From Aphelenchoides besseyi (taxonomy: Eukaryota > Nematoda > Chromadorea > Rhabditida > Aphelenchoididae): 64,000 nucleotides of DNA. Location of the stretch: the NCBI GenBank assembly GCA_024699855.1, contig JAMPIQ010000002.1, positions 12,772,001-12,836,000 on the forward strand, given 5' to 3'. The translations under genes and the position numbers were made by a program. Below, one piece after another: positions 47,042 through 60,447 of the stretch. The notes beneath the pieces were generated by a model. The model had not been told where the DNA came from. It made no database searches and was given only the letters and a program-made list of their open reading frames with translations. Within the stretch, counting starts at the first letter, position 1. Each line of letters opens with the position of its first letter.

Positions 47042-50000
47042 TTGAAAAATTGAAGATTCAAAATTTCTCTTTTCTAACACTTTTCAAGATCCACTTACTG
47101 TAAAAGCAGTAGCATCCGAGAAGTTTCTGATTTAAAAGTTGAAACATGCAAAGAAACTTAATTTCCGTTTATTTTAACCCGATTTGTCTTTTCAGAGTTC
47201 TGTCAACGAAATCTGAATTGCATGGTGGCAACGGCGAAAAAACTCAAACTTCGTTGAGGACAATTCGTTTACGGCCATCGAAAGAGCTTTCTAAGTCGAT
47301 GGAATCGATTTTAACGATCGAATGTACGTACCGTGAATGCCTTCTTACCTGTACCTATGAAGCACTCAGTTTGATCTCCAGTCGTGCCTTTTGCTCCGTT
47401 CAAGCCGCTATTCAGCTCTTCTTTACATTCCCATCTTTATAGTTGAAAGTGCAGTAGTTTTGATAGTCTTGTAATTTGCGTGTATCTCAAGTTTATACCA
47501 ATTGTTTCTATTTGTTTGAAATGCAAACTTTTACGGGTAAAATTAAATACAGTAATTTTAATGATACGTTATTCCTAATGTACAGTAGTCGTGCAAAAGC
47601 GCATGAGACCAAGTTCGTTGTGAATGTCAACAAACCAAATTTACAGCAGAAAAGAGCACGAGCTCAAGAACGGAATGTTGTTTTGTAGTATTTTGTGTGA
47701 ACGAGCCGTCGATCATAAAGTACGTGGTCCGTTCTTTCGCGAACTGGTGACAAACGAACGTTCGAAGAAATCGGAACGATTTTTACGCAACGTTTGAATT
47801 GTAGGTCATAAAAGCAGTTACCTTTGCAAAGGAAATGAGTTGGGGACTCGAAACTTGAAAAGTTGGGATTGTTGAAATGTTTGTACGTGCCACTGACAAC
47901 ATACAATTCAAAGATCTCCCGCGGTGTCAAAAACGGTGCTTTAGCGTCACAACCACAGATCTTTAGTCATCGGCGGAATAGAAGATTTTCTTCCAGAAAT
48001 GCGATTTCCCATTAAATCCACGGGCTCAATGTCTGATTATTGTTGAATTTGCTTGTTTTTCATGAGCTTAGTATACGAATTAAGTCTCTGATCGTGTGTT
48101 TTTGCTCTGATACCTTGTTTTCTAATAAAGATTTTGAAAGCGAGCTGTCGACTAAACCGGTCGAATGTGAATTTTAAAAACTACGCATCGGCTACTTTGT
48201 TTTTGTGTCTAATAGACCCATTTTTGTTATTAATACAAAGATCTAAGGCTGCCATCAAGACAAATAACTTCCGACCAAACTTTACAGTATCGTTCTTATT
48301 AAAATACTCACGATTCTGACGCTATTAAAAAGGTTCGATGATCATCAATTTACTGTTTGTTCGAAGAAAAATGGGCAAATTATAGTCTCCAACAAGTTTA
48401 AGTATCGTTTTTATGGATAAGAAGGTTAACGACTCGTACATCTTCACGCTCAAATGCAGATCTCTGAATTGTCATTTACATGAAATTTGCGAAGTGCGTA
48501 AGCAAGAGATTAGGAAGTAAATTCATGGGTTGGTAGAAGACGTTTAACGGCAGACGTTGATCGAAAGTTAACTACATGCTTTTGGGCTTATGCTTAATAG
48601 TTTTACTTTTTACGAAACTCGTCTGCGAGTGAAGTCATTGGAGATGTCTGGTTCTGTAGTTCGTTTTGAATACTATTTCTATGACACAGTGATATTATAA
48701 CATCCGTAGTCGAAGAATCAGATTAACGTGTGTTGCTGAGTTAATTGAGAGTGTTGTCGCTGAATACGTCATGTACATTAGTTGCGTGCAGTAAATTGTT
48801 GATAGAGAAAAGTCTAGAAACATCGCATTTCTGTGAACAACAACCTCTTGTTTTGAAAAGATAAATGATGTCAAATAGACTTCAAATAACTATGAAGTCT
48901 AATTTCACACCTTCAATAGGATAAACCGATACTCGAAGAATAGCTCATGTAATAAACGACAATCTAGCAAACGTTCGTGCTTCAAAGTTTACATTATTTG
49001 GCAGTTGAAGTGTCTGAAACTGGGAATTTCGATTGTTAACAAAGCACATATTAACCATTAGTAATTCAAGTTATGTTGGCACCGTTGAGAACCCAAAACA
49101 TAATCTTGTTCTTGTCGAGTCGAGAAAGCGCATTGTACTATTGAACATGCTCTTTTATATTACGCTTCCGGATTACTCAATTTTCTATTGTACACGAATT
49201 GCATTGCCGGAGACACTGAAAGCCACTAGTTTGATTAGTATAAACATTGAAAAGTATACGAACAGAATCGCGTGTGGTCGTTCAATGCACAACGATTCTT
49301 TGTGCTCAGATTTCATGTTGTCATAAAGTCAAAAGAAGGTTGTTGAAGTTCGTTGTTTTTTAAGGTAAAATGCGAGCCGAGAATTTCTGTCGCGAAAATG
49401 CAGTTGAACTTCTGTTTCGTATAACCATTTTCTATGCTTACTATCTTCTTCAAACCTTTGCACTTCGTACTCGTCGCGAGTAGTTGAAACCCAAAAATTT
49501 CTGCTAAAACGAGATGGTTTCTGTTGAGTACTTCAAGGATGCAAAACTTATGGTTCTACTTGAGATCTCCAAGTTTGTTTGTTTATCGGTATGAGCCAAG
49601 ACGATGACATGATTAGATTGGTATTTCAATGCGAAGTGTTCAAATTTAATGTTTGAATTTTGCAGTCCGACCATTATCGTTTCATCAACTGACTTTCGAA
49701 GATTAACAAACACCAAAATGACAACAATTTCAATGACCGGGCACTCAAGCAGAAGCTGATTCTTAACGTCCGTTAAAAGGTTTTGAGTTGTCTACAAAAA
49801 CGGTGCTCGCTTGTCCGGAAAAGCAAGAGTTGTGGTCTCTCCTATTGAAAACAACGTTTTGTTCACTTATCTTTGCCATTTTCGCAAACCTATTCAGTTG
49901 GGGTTCATCCGTTCGTTTGAACCGATTCACATTTTCTCCATTTTCCTTGCAAGTTTCCCATCATAGCGATTGTTTTCAACAGCATTCGCTCAACTTCTTT

Positions 50001-53000
50001 TGTTAAAATAAGGTTACAGCAGCGAACATTAGACATTAAAATCTGGTCTTCGTGGAATAGTCGACTAATTGCTACTAAAGTGAGCGTTTCAAGCTTCGAC
50101 ATTACGCAGAATGTCATGAATCGCGCGTAGTGTCGACTAGACGGAAGTTGTTTTTCTTCCGTTATCTTATATGTTTGAGCTAAAATATACAATGACCTGT
50201 GTTTTTTAGAATTAACGCAACTTCCTGAGACTCTTACCACTCATATTTACGGATTCATAAGGTTCCCAAACAGTCAATCTTTGATTATTCGTTTATAGCA
50301 AATTTGGGTGCATTCTTCTCGAAATGATGTTGAAGTAGATAAGTCATAGTCTTGCACATCCTATGTTCTAAACGTTCCGCGGAAACTTCTAAGACGGATG
50401 TCGTGAACTTTTCGCACTTCCGCTACAACTTGGGAGGTCTCACGAATAACGTCGGTTATTTTTTTTTGAAGGTAATTGGAACATGAATAACGAAAATCCA
50501 TTTTCAGCATCACACATTATAGTGCGTTTTTGTCCTTTGTCTGTACTATTGATGGGCTGACTTGTATAACACGCGTGTGTCCGTGAAATGTCGTATGCAA
50601 AAACGTTTATAGACCTCTGAGGTCATTCACTTCCTTGCTACAGTAATGATTTATAGACGATTACGTCAAAAGCTTATAGACCTTTAGTTTTCGTTTACAA
50701 AACTAGTTCAAATAAATTTAGTTTTAGAGTTTTTTCTTTATAAGTAAATGCGTTTCTTTGAATCTCGTTTTTTGAACGTCAAGTTCTTATGCATTTTGAA
50801 AGCCATGCACTCTTTAAAATGATTGTTGACCGGAAGAAGTATTGGACTTCCATTCACTTTGTCTGTACTTTTACTTGACTTCCGCATAAAAACAAACTCT
50901 TCTTCCTTTTTTGTAGCAATTATGCTCTGGTTTCAATGTGAACAATTAATCGTGTGAAAGAAACGTGTCGGGGTTTCAAATGCTCAATTTAGTTTATTCC
51001 CCACGATTTTAGGAGCTTCTTGACATACTACGGTAAACCTAAGCAAATTCAGTCGACCGTTGTTTTCACTTGTTGGCGTCCATCAAATTGACAGTTGCAC
51101 GACGTGACGTCTTGAAAGAAGTTGCCATTCTACTCGACAGTTCAACCATTTAAAGAAGAAGTGTATTGAAACAAGCTCTTTCTAACTTTCAAAAACTGAT
51201 ACGATGTACGTCTAAAGACAAACACACGAATTCTAACATCAACTGTCATTTCATCAGTACCGCCCATTAATCATCGACAACACTTCGAAATTACGTGGTC
51301 ATGGCGGCTATATTTGATCTTATTTTTGGCGATTCGTCTTCCGATTCAGATATGGTGAGTTTTTGCCAAACGAATCTACTGTTTGAAAAGAGAGCAATCC
51401 TTGAGTATTTTGCGCTCAAAAATTGTCGATTATCGGTGCAAGATTAACAGAATTTTGCGGTTGAACGATTGCTACGGAACTAAGGTTGACCTTCTAATGG
51501 TCGGTCTGTTCAGTTGTGCGTAAATATCCTTGTATTATGACACTCAACCATTGAGTTTTTAGTCTCAGCTTCGATTGCAGGCTTCAATTTCTTTGAGTCA
51601 CGCAACTTTGGTGCAAATAGAATACCAAATATTGGTTCGTAGTTCAATACTTATCCAATGAACTTTGCTTTTCGCTGATCATTACTTTCATTTGCACGTA
51701 AACTTTAGTCTTCAAAACCTTTCGCAAAAAGGAATTTTCTTGCCAATTCGATTCATAGCAGTGCGGTACTTACCGTAGAACCATATGTCAGCATATAAAA
51801 TCATCAGATAGAACACACCTGCACACGTGCTTCTCGAACGGCATAAACTTTCACAAATCATGTTAAATTTTGTGTATGTGATTAACATTTCACTGTTATT
51901 TAAAAAGGAAAATGTTTTGGATTAGGTCTGTTCGCTTATGAAATTAGCGTACGGTCGATTTTGGGATATAAGGGCCCGAATAAATAGCAGTATGTTTGGT
52001 GTGAAGCACGTTTAGTTTCCTTTTATCTCTTCGTTCGTCACTACTATCAAATTGCACAAAGGAAATGTGCGAACACTCCTTTGACTGTACATTTAGAGTT
52101 CAAATTGACACACGTAGCTACCAAAGAATTCGCGTCTTACTTTTTTTGTACTAAAGTGTTTGAACTCATTTTGACGATTAGAATACTTCTACGATCATAG
52201 CTTCCTAACTTCGATTATTCATAGAAGTTAGAGCCCAAAAGTTCGCTTCCAACTTCCGATTAAACGTCTGCTTTCCCATTTGTCATGGACACTGAATTTA
52301 TGTCGTCACAATTTTATCGCGAATTATACGCGAACTCGCAAAAATTAATCTGCATACGGTTATTGGCAGCTCGTAATTTCGATTGTAGTCTCGAAAAGCA
52401 CACTATAAACTTCGAGAACATCAAAAGACATTTCAACAACCTTTAACGCAAGAAACAATTGAAGATCTACAGAATATTTTGCATAAATTATAGAGTTCAT
52501 TTCGAGAAATGGGTCCATTTATGGCCGTTGGTGACATTGTGCGGCGGACCGTATGCTTCTGAGCAATCCAATTTTTGGGTGGGTGACGGTCATAAAAGTG
52601 GGTGTTATCTTGTACACCGATTGCACACGTTTTTGGAGCAAATGAAAAACTGTCACGCAATTGTTCAAAACGATGAAAATAGCTGAGTTTGAGGCGGTTC
52701 TCCACACAGTCTTGTGTCCTTCATTCGAGAGTTAATGGAATCAAAAGGGCGAAAGTTGGAGCACCGATCGAATGAATCTTAGTTCGATTTGAATTTGTTG
52801 ACGTTTATTGTTCGGGATTAAACTCCACGTGCTTTCACGAACTAGGGAATCGAGAAAACTTTATTTGTGAATATCGAGAGACGAGTCATGCGGTCCTTTT
52901 CCCATTATCATAACTAATAAACAATCTAATTTGATATTCAATACACAAAAAATAGCTTCCCAGACCTGTTTCCAAAGCCTTTGAAGAAGATTGACAGCTC

Positions 53001-54487
53001 CGTGTGTTTTGCTTGTTTTCACAAAAACTTTGTTGTTGCAAGCGATTGGCCACGAGAGACCGATCTTAAAAACATAATGTTTTTTCAAGTGTTGAAAATT
53101 TGAGGTCGAAGGTCTTTCGTCTTTAATCGGAGCACAACGTGCAAAAACTTGTAAACTTATGTTCGAGGTTCTGGCTTGGTTCAATGGCTCAGTGACTTAA
53201 CGAGAAAACAACGGGATGTTGTTTGGTAACCAAATACGTCTTCTGAATTATTTATTTGACTTTAGTTTTGCGTATTTTCTGCCTTCCCATTGGCATAGGA
53301 AGTGCATCGTACTTCCGAAATTTATCGTTGATGCGTTTAATGTAGTCGTTTTTCATCAACTTGTTCTCTGCGCGTGCTAATGAACGTTGGGAGATCTGAC
53401 CGTAACTCTGCTCAGTGTTCCCGTGGAAGGTTTTGAAGCATGAATGTTTGCTAATGACCATTTGAGCTTCAGTACTTTCTCTTTCTAATTAACGAATAAC
53501 GTTGTGATAAATTAGATTTAACATTATATTCGAGTAGACTGAGCTTTGGCCTTTGAGTCAACGATACATCCGCAATTTGACCAATTTTGGCATACACTTC
53601 CTTCATTCAAAAGACAGAAACTCGTGGGAAAAGTGATCACAATAACCGTCTGTCGATTTAATGTTTGATGTAAGACGGATAGAAGAATATGCACCCACGG
53701 ACATCCCTTCATCTTGCTGTCATAATAAGATTCACACAAGAAAGATATGAGAAGTGACAAAAGAGCTGGACTGTTAAGATCTTGTCAAAGAAACGTAATC
53801 CGTGGTAATGAGAAGAATGTAAAAAGTGACTTCGGAAATGAGTATCTTGATAGCTATTATCTTATGTGTTTTGCACCTGCATTTCGAAATTTGTTACGCA
53901 AAGACACGTGTTTTCAATAAAATTTCACTTTGACAGTTCAATGACCATCTTGTTGTTACAACTCGTACGGTGCCCGTTTCACTTGTACTTACATTTCACA
54001 ACGCCGTTTACCTGTAAATTTTAAATGCGACTTTTACATTAAAATTCATTGTTGCACTTTCATTATTGACCAGTTAATCATGTTTTGTTTCCGTGAGCTA
54101 TATGTTGTGATTTGACTTCTGCACTGATACCACAAGGGACATAAGAGCGAATCTTGCATTTGGTTCAAGAGCTACAGCAAGCAATTATACTTGTGGCTTT
54201 CGTTGTAAACATAATTACAGACACTAACCTTTTCATTGTTCCATGGACGTTATATTTAGCTCCATCTTAAGATGCTTTTGCAGTCAACAGTAAACATCTT
54301 TAATCTGTCAATTATAATTCTTTCGATCTTTTCAAGTGCGAGGCTATTAACCGAGGTCTCCTGCAAAAGCTGTTCCAATTATTTGGCATTCATTACCTTT
54401 AATAGTTTCAAGAGCTATTTCTTCCAAATCGTCTCATACAATTGGGAATAATTATTTCGTGAGGGTGGAAGTACTTTTGCTGTTAAA
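47042..54487. other. 7.4-kb gene-poor region
   Basis: The longest stretch without a gene in the window. Frames of 60-111 codons occur on both strands (47146-47442 +, 49033-49326 +, 49905-50240 -, 52433-52705 -, 52861-53184 -). None has splice structure, start context or a recognisable product. One exon-like element, an ATG with 18 codons ending at a GTGAGT donor, lies at 51301-51354. No tRNA, rRNA or long repeat was noticed by eye. It may hold upstream control for the NPY-like receptor, a non-coding transcript, or genes with exons too short to recognise. Confidence 0.5.
51301..51354 (+). other. possible isolated first coding exon
   Basis: ATGGCGGCT opens 18 codons (MAAIFDLIFGDSSSDSDM) that run exactly to a GTGAGT donor. 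The hydrophobic start and acidic Ser/Asp end look like a real N-terminus. A downstream piece after a TTTTTAG near 51560 (SQLRLQASISLSHATLVQI) would continue in phase, but I cannot extend the model further. It may be chance. Confidence 0.2.
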
Positions 54488-56503
54488 ATGATCCTAAACG
54501 TTGGCATAGGTTTCGTAATTCTTTTTATTCAGGTTATGTTCACAAATCTCATCGACATCGATAAACAATGTCCACGCGGTGTGAATTATAGCGATGTTAG
54601 CGAATCCGAGTGGCTTTCGACTCCATTCGACGATTTGTGTTTACGAGTAAGGTTAACGGAAAGCTGTTGTTAAACTGTTCATTATTTGCAGAGGTTCTTT
54701 CAGCGTATGAATGCCCATCTACGACGCTACAATCGATGGGAAGAACTTGTTATCACAGCACTTTACGTAATCATTTGTCTATTGGCACTAATTGGAAACG
54801 GATTAGTGAGTTGAGATGAGTCAGCGGCTCTAAAGATTTCATTGAAGGTTATCATAGCTGTAATACGCAAAAAAGAAATGCGAACGAATCGAAATGTTTT
54901 GATCGTGAATTTGGCGATTTCAAATTTCTTACTTGCTGTTGTTACTGTAAGTTAACGGATTGAGCAGAAATGATTGTCGAGTGGAATTGCTGAAAACTTG
55001 TTTTTAAAGATTGAAATACTAAAAGCCATACAATTATTCTCAATCTTATTCTGAATACCAACGATTACAGGTGCCCTTTTTGTGGTTGCCATCCGTTGAC
55101 TTCGAGTTTCCGTATTCGCGTTTCTTTTGCAAAGTAGCAAACGTGCTTCCGGCCGCCAATGTTTACTGCTCCACGTTGACTATAAGCACGATGGCAATTG
55201 ATCGGTACTATTCTGTCAAACGTATGGGAAACACGAATGGTCAATGCTTTCACGCAATCATCATTTCGATATTGATTTGGATTGCATCGTTTTTGCTCAG
55301 TTTACCGCTATTCGTTTATTACAACACTACCTTCTTATATTTGATCAAAGACGTTGTCGTTTTTGATCCCATACAAAACGTTAGTCTAAGTCGGAGTTAT
55401 GGTTGGAAACAATGTCGTTTGTCACCAGAAAGTAAATTGGAAGGTCAAGAAGCGAATTCGGATGTCGATTCGCAGGCCCGAATGATACAAGTGGGTTTGG
55501 AAGCTGTCAATTTCTTTAAGAAGAAAGTTTAGTTGGCTATGAGTTGTCTACAAGTTCTATTTCTCTATGTGATTCCGTTGATCTCGCTTTCGATTTTTAA
55601 TATGAAACTAACGAAATTTCTCAAAATCAATGCAAAACATATGAACAGAGCTCGAAACGGAACATTCCGCCGTGAATCTTATTTCATTCCCAATCAAGTG
55701 TCCAGCTATGCCATTAAAGACTCGAATTCGAAAAAGGTTTGGTGAATCTTAATTAGCAGTTATGTTTGATTTGGTTTTCAGATTGCGGACCAACAATCGA
55801 GTTCAAGCAGCGGAAATGGAGCACAAAGTCCCGTGGAAAGAGCTTCTGATCGCCGACGCAATCGTACAACTATGTTGCTAAATGCAATGGCTTTAAGCTA
55901 CGCGATTCTTTGGGCTCCATTCGTACTTGTCAGTTTGATTATTGACTTGGAAATTTTGCCTGTGGTAAGTGAAATGTAGTGAACATAATCATCATAGCGA
56001 TATTCTAGGAAAACAACGCTGGAATCATTGAGCGTATTGATCAATGTTGCAAGCTTATTAGCATTCTTTCTATCGCCGTTAATCCGCTTCTCTACGGATT
56101 CCTTAATTCCAATTTTCGTAATCAATTCACGGACATTTTCAACAAGCTCGTTTGCTGGACAAGTAACGATCGTCGCCAGTCGAACCGAAGTGCTTACACT
56201 GCAATTCGAAGGTATAGCCATCATTTTGAACCTTCTTACAGACTTTTTTAGTCGAGATAATAGATCGCATTCACTGTTTGAAAACGTCCAAAATGCGTGG
56301 GGATCGATGTTTTCATTACGAAACAGTTTGGAGACCCAGAATATCAAAGGGTAAGTCACGGAAATGAAGATGTTCATTGATTTGTGTTTTCCAGTGTTCC
56401 TGATCGATCGAAGAGTTTGAGTTCGGAAGCGTGTGTTTTCACAACCAACAATTGTGCCAAATCGGAGGCTGAGAAAAAGTTGCTTGCCGTGCCAAATGTT
56501 TGA
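54488..56503 (+). CDS. NPY/NPF-like neuropeptide GPCR (NPR type)
   Basis: Rhodopsin-class receptor, probably for an NPY/NPF or related peptide. Exons 54488-54646, 54692-54805, 54848-54946, 55071-55490, 55533-55736, 55782-55964, 56009-56211, 56252-56350 and 56395-56503; all phases agree, 529 aa. The N-terminus is hydrophobic ([18 protein letters not shown]), perhaps a signal peptide. TM1 [22 protein letters not shown]2 [20 protein letters not shown]3 with [16 protein letters not shown] (DRY), TM5 [19 protein letters not shown]6 [19 protein letters not shown]7 NPLLYGFLN. The third intracellular loop and tail are long and Ser-rich. The pattern fits C. elegans NPR receptors, not the vasopressin-type NTR receptors. 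Several introns start GTGAGT or GTGGGT. The receptor converges on the three-finger gene (126 bp apart). Confidence 0.9.
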
Positions 56504-56629
56504 ATTTGATTGTGAACTCAAGTATTTTTACTGCGTTTATGTTGACTACGGGTAAAATAAACACAAACGAATTTAACATTGGGAAGTCGAAGCGTAAGCA
56601 ATTCGCAGATATTGGCCATTATTTGAATT

Positions 56630-57225
56630 CTAATAAAACATTTGGAAAGCAGTCAAAACAAGTATTATTCCAAAGAAAGGTACAACGTTGGAAATCGACG
56701 ATGGTATCTTTTCTTCAGCAACTTCGGGTAATTGATCGAAGTGACGACGAATCTTTTCATTTGCTGCGTTGCAAAGTTCTCCACGACAGCAACAAAAGTT
56801 CTCAATTCCAGTGCTTGTCATAACTTGTCCAAATGTCTCTTCAACTAGACCAAGACGTCGAAGATTCGAAGGCAGTGGATCGAATGAGTTTCGATTGTAA
56901 CAAGTGGCATCGACCGTTGAATGTTCGCAAGCTAATGTGACAAAGACCGCTACAAATGAAATTATAAACGATCTTCTTTTATAGTTGAACGTACGGTGAT
57001 GTCTATGTAGATCTTTTAGGCATCTATATTGTGGGATATTGTCACGAAAACTGACCACCGCACAACCTCCACCGGAACAGTGACCTCGTGTGGCTAAAAA
57101 CATCCAACTCAAGTTATACACACATTAATTATTCAATTACTTGCAGTTCGACCATCACCTAAATGGCAAAAATCACTGGAAACCACGGACGAAATCAAAA
57201 CAACCACAAAGAAGATACTGTACAT
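56630..57225 (-). CDS. Ly6/three-finger (ET-module-like) GPI-anchored protein
   Basis: Small secreted or cell-surface protein. Exons (-): 57225-57141, 57093-56995 and 56949-56630 give 167 aa. Signal peptide MYSIFFVVVLISSVVS. The mature domain has ten cysteines in the three-finger style: FCHLGDG, GHCSGGGC, YRCL, LACEHS, ATCYNR, and the closing FCCCRGELCN, typical of Ly6 and nematode ET modules, which are related to TGF-beta/activin receptor ectodomains. After a hydrophilic spacer the protein ends in a hydrophobic segment (VVPFFGIILVLTAFQMFY) with nothing after it, as expected of a GPI-anchor signal. Function and partner unknown; such proteins often modulate channels or receptors. Confidence 0.82.
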
Positions 57226-57606
57226 TTCGTACCGTTTGATGGAAACTAGCAGTTTTGTTAGAAGGACGGGCTATTTATTTCCCATAACTTGATATATGTC
57301 TTCGTTTCGTTTCCCAGATCGACAATGATTCAACTTATGCTTCATCACGGAAATCAAAGGCCATTGAACAATAGTGTCCAACATTAACTACAATCGAGGA
57401 CGAAACTTTAAATGTCATGCAACCAATCATTCAATCGATTTCTTAACTTGTTTTTATCTTTAAAGTATGTGAATAAACAAATACCTAACAGTTTTACAAT
57501 TTGAAGGTTTCTAAGGTTTGAGAACATTTCCATTTCGGATTCAACAAACCATAAAGATTTAAAAGAACCTTTTGCTTAAAATGAAGATTGTAATTGACCC
57601 TATTAA
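57226..57606. other. intergenic stretch
   Basis: This short region lies between two minus-strand genes. It is AT-rich and I see no ORF. Confidence 0.5.
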
Positions 57607-57867
57607 TCAAGTCGGTGCTTTAAACGAAGTTACTTTCTTATCGTCGTTTTTTAAAAACAAAACCCTAATGGTTTCGTCTTCTACGACTTTTGACCCGGAA
57701 CTTTTGGTAAGAAAAATTCTCAAAAGCTCACAAAGATAATGAACTTCGAGTTTAAGTTGTTCACAAAATTGAGTTTGCAATTTCTTTGAATAAGCTTTTT
57801 TCATTCGTTGAAGCGTCAGCTGATGGTTTTCTTTGTCGAAGTTTATCCGTATTCTTTTATTCGACAT
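57607..57867 (-). CDS. 86-aa protein of unknown function
   Basis: A single exon whose ATG (57867) sits four bases after a TTTTTCAG acceptor, a likely spliced-leader site. The protein is helical and charged (NHQLTLQRMKKAYSKKLQ, then CEQLKLEVHYLCELLRIFL) with no signal peptide or membrane span. The helix-ELLRIFL-then-acidic pattern faintly recalls small histone-fold proteins such as CENP-X/MHF2, but I would not name it on that. The downstream gene on the same strand (three-finger protein) starts about 380 bp away. Confidence 0.5.
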   Translation of the reverse strand: MSNKRIRINFDKENHQLTLQRMKKAYSKKLQTQFCEQLKLEVHYLCELLRIFLTKSSGSKVVEDETIRVLFLKNDDKKVTSFKAPT

Positions 57868-58247
57868 TAATCTGAAAAACAATCAAAAGTCATCAGTGAA
57901 CGATTGCAAACTCTATATCTCTTCAATCGTATTGAGCATTACAATAGAGGAAATAATTAAGATAACATCGAGAAGGACAAATGGAGTTGCCAACACATTT
58001 CGTTTTGTATCACAACCTGTACCGGAAGAAACCGCAAAAGAAGTCGTTCATTAGAAACGGAATATGATATGTTCATGGTCAAAATTGACGAGCATTTGCT
58101 CGTCCAAAAGTTTTGTTCTAGATAACCGGAGGGAAGAGAAGACACAAACAAAATTCGTGAGGTTTTTAATGCTATATACACAAAGCAGTAAGTGAATAAA
58201 CGGGTAACTTAATGACTAGTTAAAAGGCAAAGGAAAGGCAATTAAAT
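57868..58247. other. intergenic stretch with overlapping weak frames
   Basis: A + strand open frame (57833-58054) reads plausibly (ITIEEIIKITSRRTNGVANTFRF) but has no ATG and overlaps the start of the 86-aa gene antisense, so I do not call it. The rest is the 3' flank of LST-2. Confidence 0.45.
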
Positions 58248-60447
58248 TCACTGTTCCATCGCAACCGCCGACGTTGATGGTAAAATGTCCGAGTTAACCG
58301 AATTCATACTACTACGACGCAATGAGTCATCTGATGTCTCGCTGGGACTCGACACTTGAATGCCGTTCGGAGTACAGGGCGCGAATGGATTTGATTTGAA
58401 GAGATAGCAAACATTGCAGACACGTACGGGACGATCATAACCCAATTCAGGAATTGAAAGAGCGTTCGCTGAACAGCGATAACAGAAGATTCGTCCACAG
58501 TTTCTGAAATGGAGCACTTATTTCTGTGTCGTGTCGTTCACTATTTGATGCAAATTAACAAAGAGGTTCTCATAAATACGTACTTTTGTTCATGAAAACC
58601 AGATAAGATCTTTCTTACAAACCTTTTTGCTTCACGTTTTAAGCTCTTTTTTTACAAAATAAACTCATTGACAAAAAACAAACCGGCAATGATGACGGCG
58701 ACGAATGAACGTAAATGTAGACCCGCAAGCAACACAGTTTTCGCAATCACTGTCCGGTACCCATTCAACTCCTGAAATAAGATTCGCTTGTTAACTTCAG
58801 CACTTTATATATACCAGTTATTGTTGGCAAGGATATGTTTTCTTGTACTTCAACACCCGTTTCTTCGACATTCTGTGCCGTAGATGCAGTTTTACCGCTG
58901 ACCTAAAACGCATTGTTTTTATTTGAAGGACTTCAGGAAACTCACTTCAAATACTGGAGACACTTCAACTGGTTGTAAAACCATTTTGAGGATTTTGCGT
59001 ATATCAGATGAGTAATTAGTCTGAAGTTGGTCAGCAACACCACAAATACAAACAAACAATCGGTGAATGACGTCTTGAATGTTTTTCTTTGCTTGTTGTT
59101 TACTGTAAACAAGTCAGTCAGAAGAGAATCTAGTGTTAATCAACTTACAAGTCATCATTTAGCACCAAACTTTGCAGCGAATTATCGTCGTTGTAAATGA
59201 TAGATCCAACAACCGTTTCTCCAGTTTGAAGTGTTTCTACGTTCTGCATCTGACCATCCACACACTCTACGGCAACTCCCTTCGAAGTCACAACTTCAGA
59301 ACACGTTGCCAATAGATCTTCAAGTAAAAGACTAATTAGCAGCTCGCCACTGAAAAAAACTAACCAGAAACATTCGTCGAATGAACCATATCCTTTCCAT
59401 CGGGCATTCCAGTAATCAAATATCGTTCCAATTTCGCGCGCTGCCCATCTTCAATAATCAAAAGCAGTGATCGAATGAGAAGGAGCAAATCGTAAAAGTG
59501 TCGAAACATTTCCGAAATATGTTCACGACCAAGATTCAAATTTAACGCATTGCCTTGAAAGACAGTCAATCCCCTGAAATCTTGATATTTTGTTGTGTCG
59601 CAAAGAATACTAACCAAACAATAGCAATTCGAGGTAATGCAATCATTAATGTTGGGTCCGAATCGTCGATTTGTTCTCTTGTCACATAACCCATTTCAAT
59701 GGCTCTACAATCGATCAAGATTACTTATTGAATTCCATTGGCCTCACCGAATAAGTGACTCAGAAAACAATACCGCCACATTCAACTGGTGATCGTACTC
59801 CAGTGAAGTTTTAACGGGAACCATAGCACTAACATAACTGAAAGATCAAACATAAAATGGTCGTAAAAAGTGGGAACTTACTTGAATTCAAACTCTGCAA
59901 AAAGATTGTCGAAAACTCGCAAGTTTGCTTTGATCTTGGGACTGTAATAAGTGGGATCTCGTAGAGCTTGATCTTTCAAAATATTTCGCATTTTATCCAA
60001 ATGTCGAGTCAACGCTCGAGCCATCGGTCGAATGGCTTCACTTTCGGCCTCGTGATCAACAATATTCGAACCCGCAGCTAAACACTCCGCTCCGAACCAA
60101 AGTTGCCCGGGCAGATTGTCGTGAATGATCTCATCCGGGAATTTGGCTCGATAATCACGACATGCACGTTCAGCTTCGGACGGAAATACAATAGTCAACA
60201 TTTCGGCTAAATGAAACGATGGTAAAACAAGGTGTTGAAACGTCCTACCGATTATATGAAGTACACGATCTTGTGCTTGTCGCAGTTTACTGACTAACTG
60301 ATTACATCTTTCGGGATCTCTACGACCATCGAAAGAATCCAATTCATTCGCTATCGCATTCAACGTCTCGTCGGCGTAGAAAAACTTGGCAAGTGGAGAC
60401 CAATCATCGATTCTCGGCTTGTTGACCAACTTTCGAAGCGCTTGCAT
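58248..60447 (-). CDS. lst-2: LST-2 / ZFYVE28 (lateral signaling target 2) with FYVE finger
   Basis: Negative regulator of EGF-receptor signalling, recruited to endosomes through PI3P. Exons (-): 60447-60249, 60206-59882, 59837-59748, 59704-59615, 59573-59365, 59317-59149, 59102-58946, 58902-58815, 58771-58684, 58503-58248; phases agree, 556 aa. The start is the ATG six bases after a TTTTCAG acceptor ([16 protein letters not shown]). The N-terminal conserved region is intact: [51 protein letters not shown] second conserved block reads [20 protein letters not shown]. The FYVE domain near the C-terminus has [20 protein letters not shown] and the remaining CxxC pairs, so the PI3P-binding basic patch is present. 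It is shorter than vertebrate ZFYVE28 because the Ser-rich middle is reduced. It diverges from the AP-2 mu gene with 1.1 kb between starts. Confidence 0.95.

Noticed and set aside
54488..56503. Idea that this GPCR is the nematocin receptor
   Set aside because: TM motifs ([24 protein letters not shown]) fit NPY/NPF-type receptors, not the vasopressin-receptor pattern.
57833..58054. + strand frame overlapping the 86-aa gene antisense
   Set aside because: It has no ATG and no acceptor in frame; the minus-strand gene has a much better start context.
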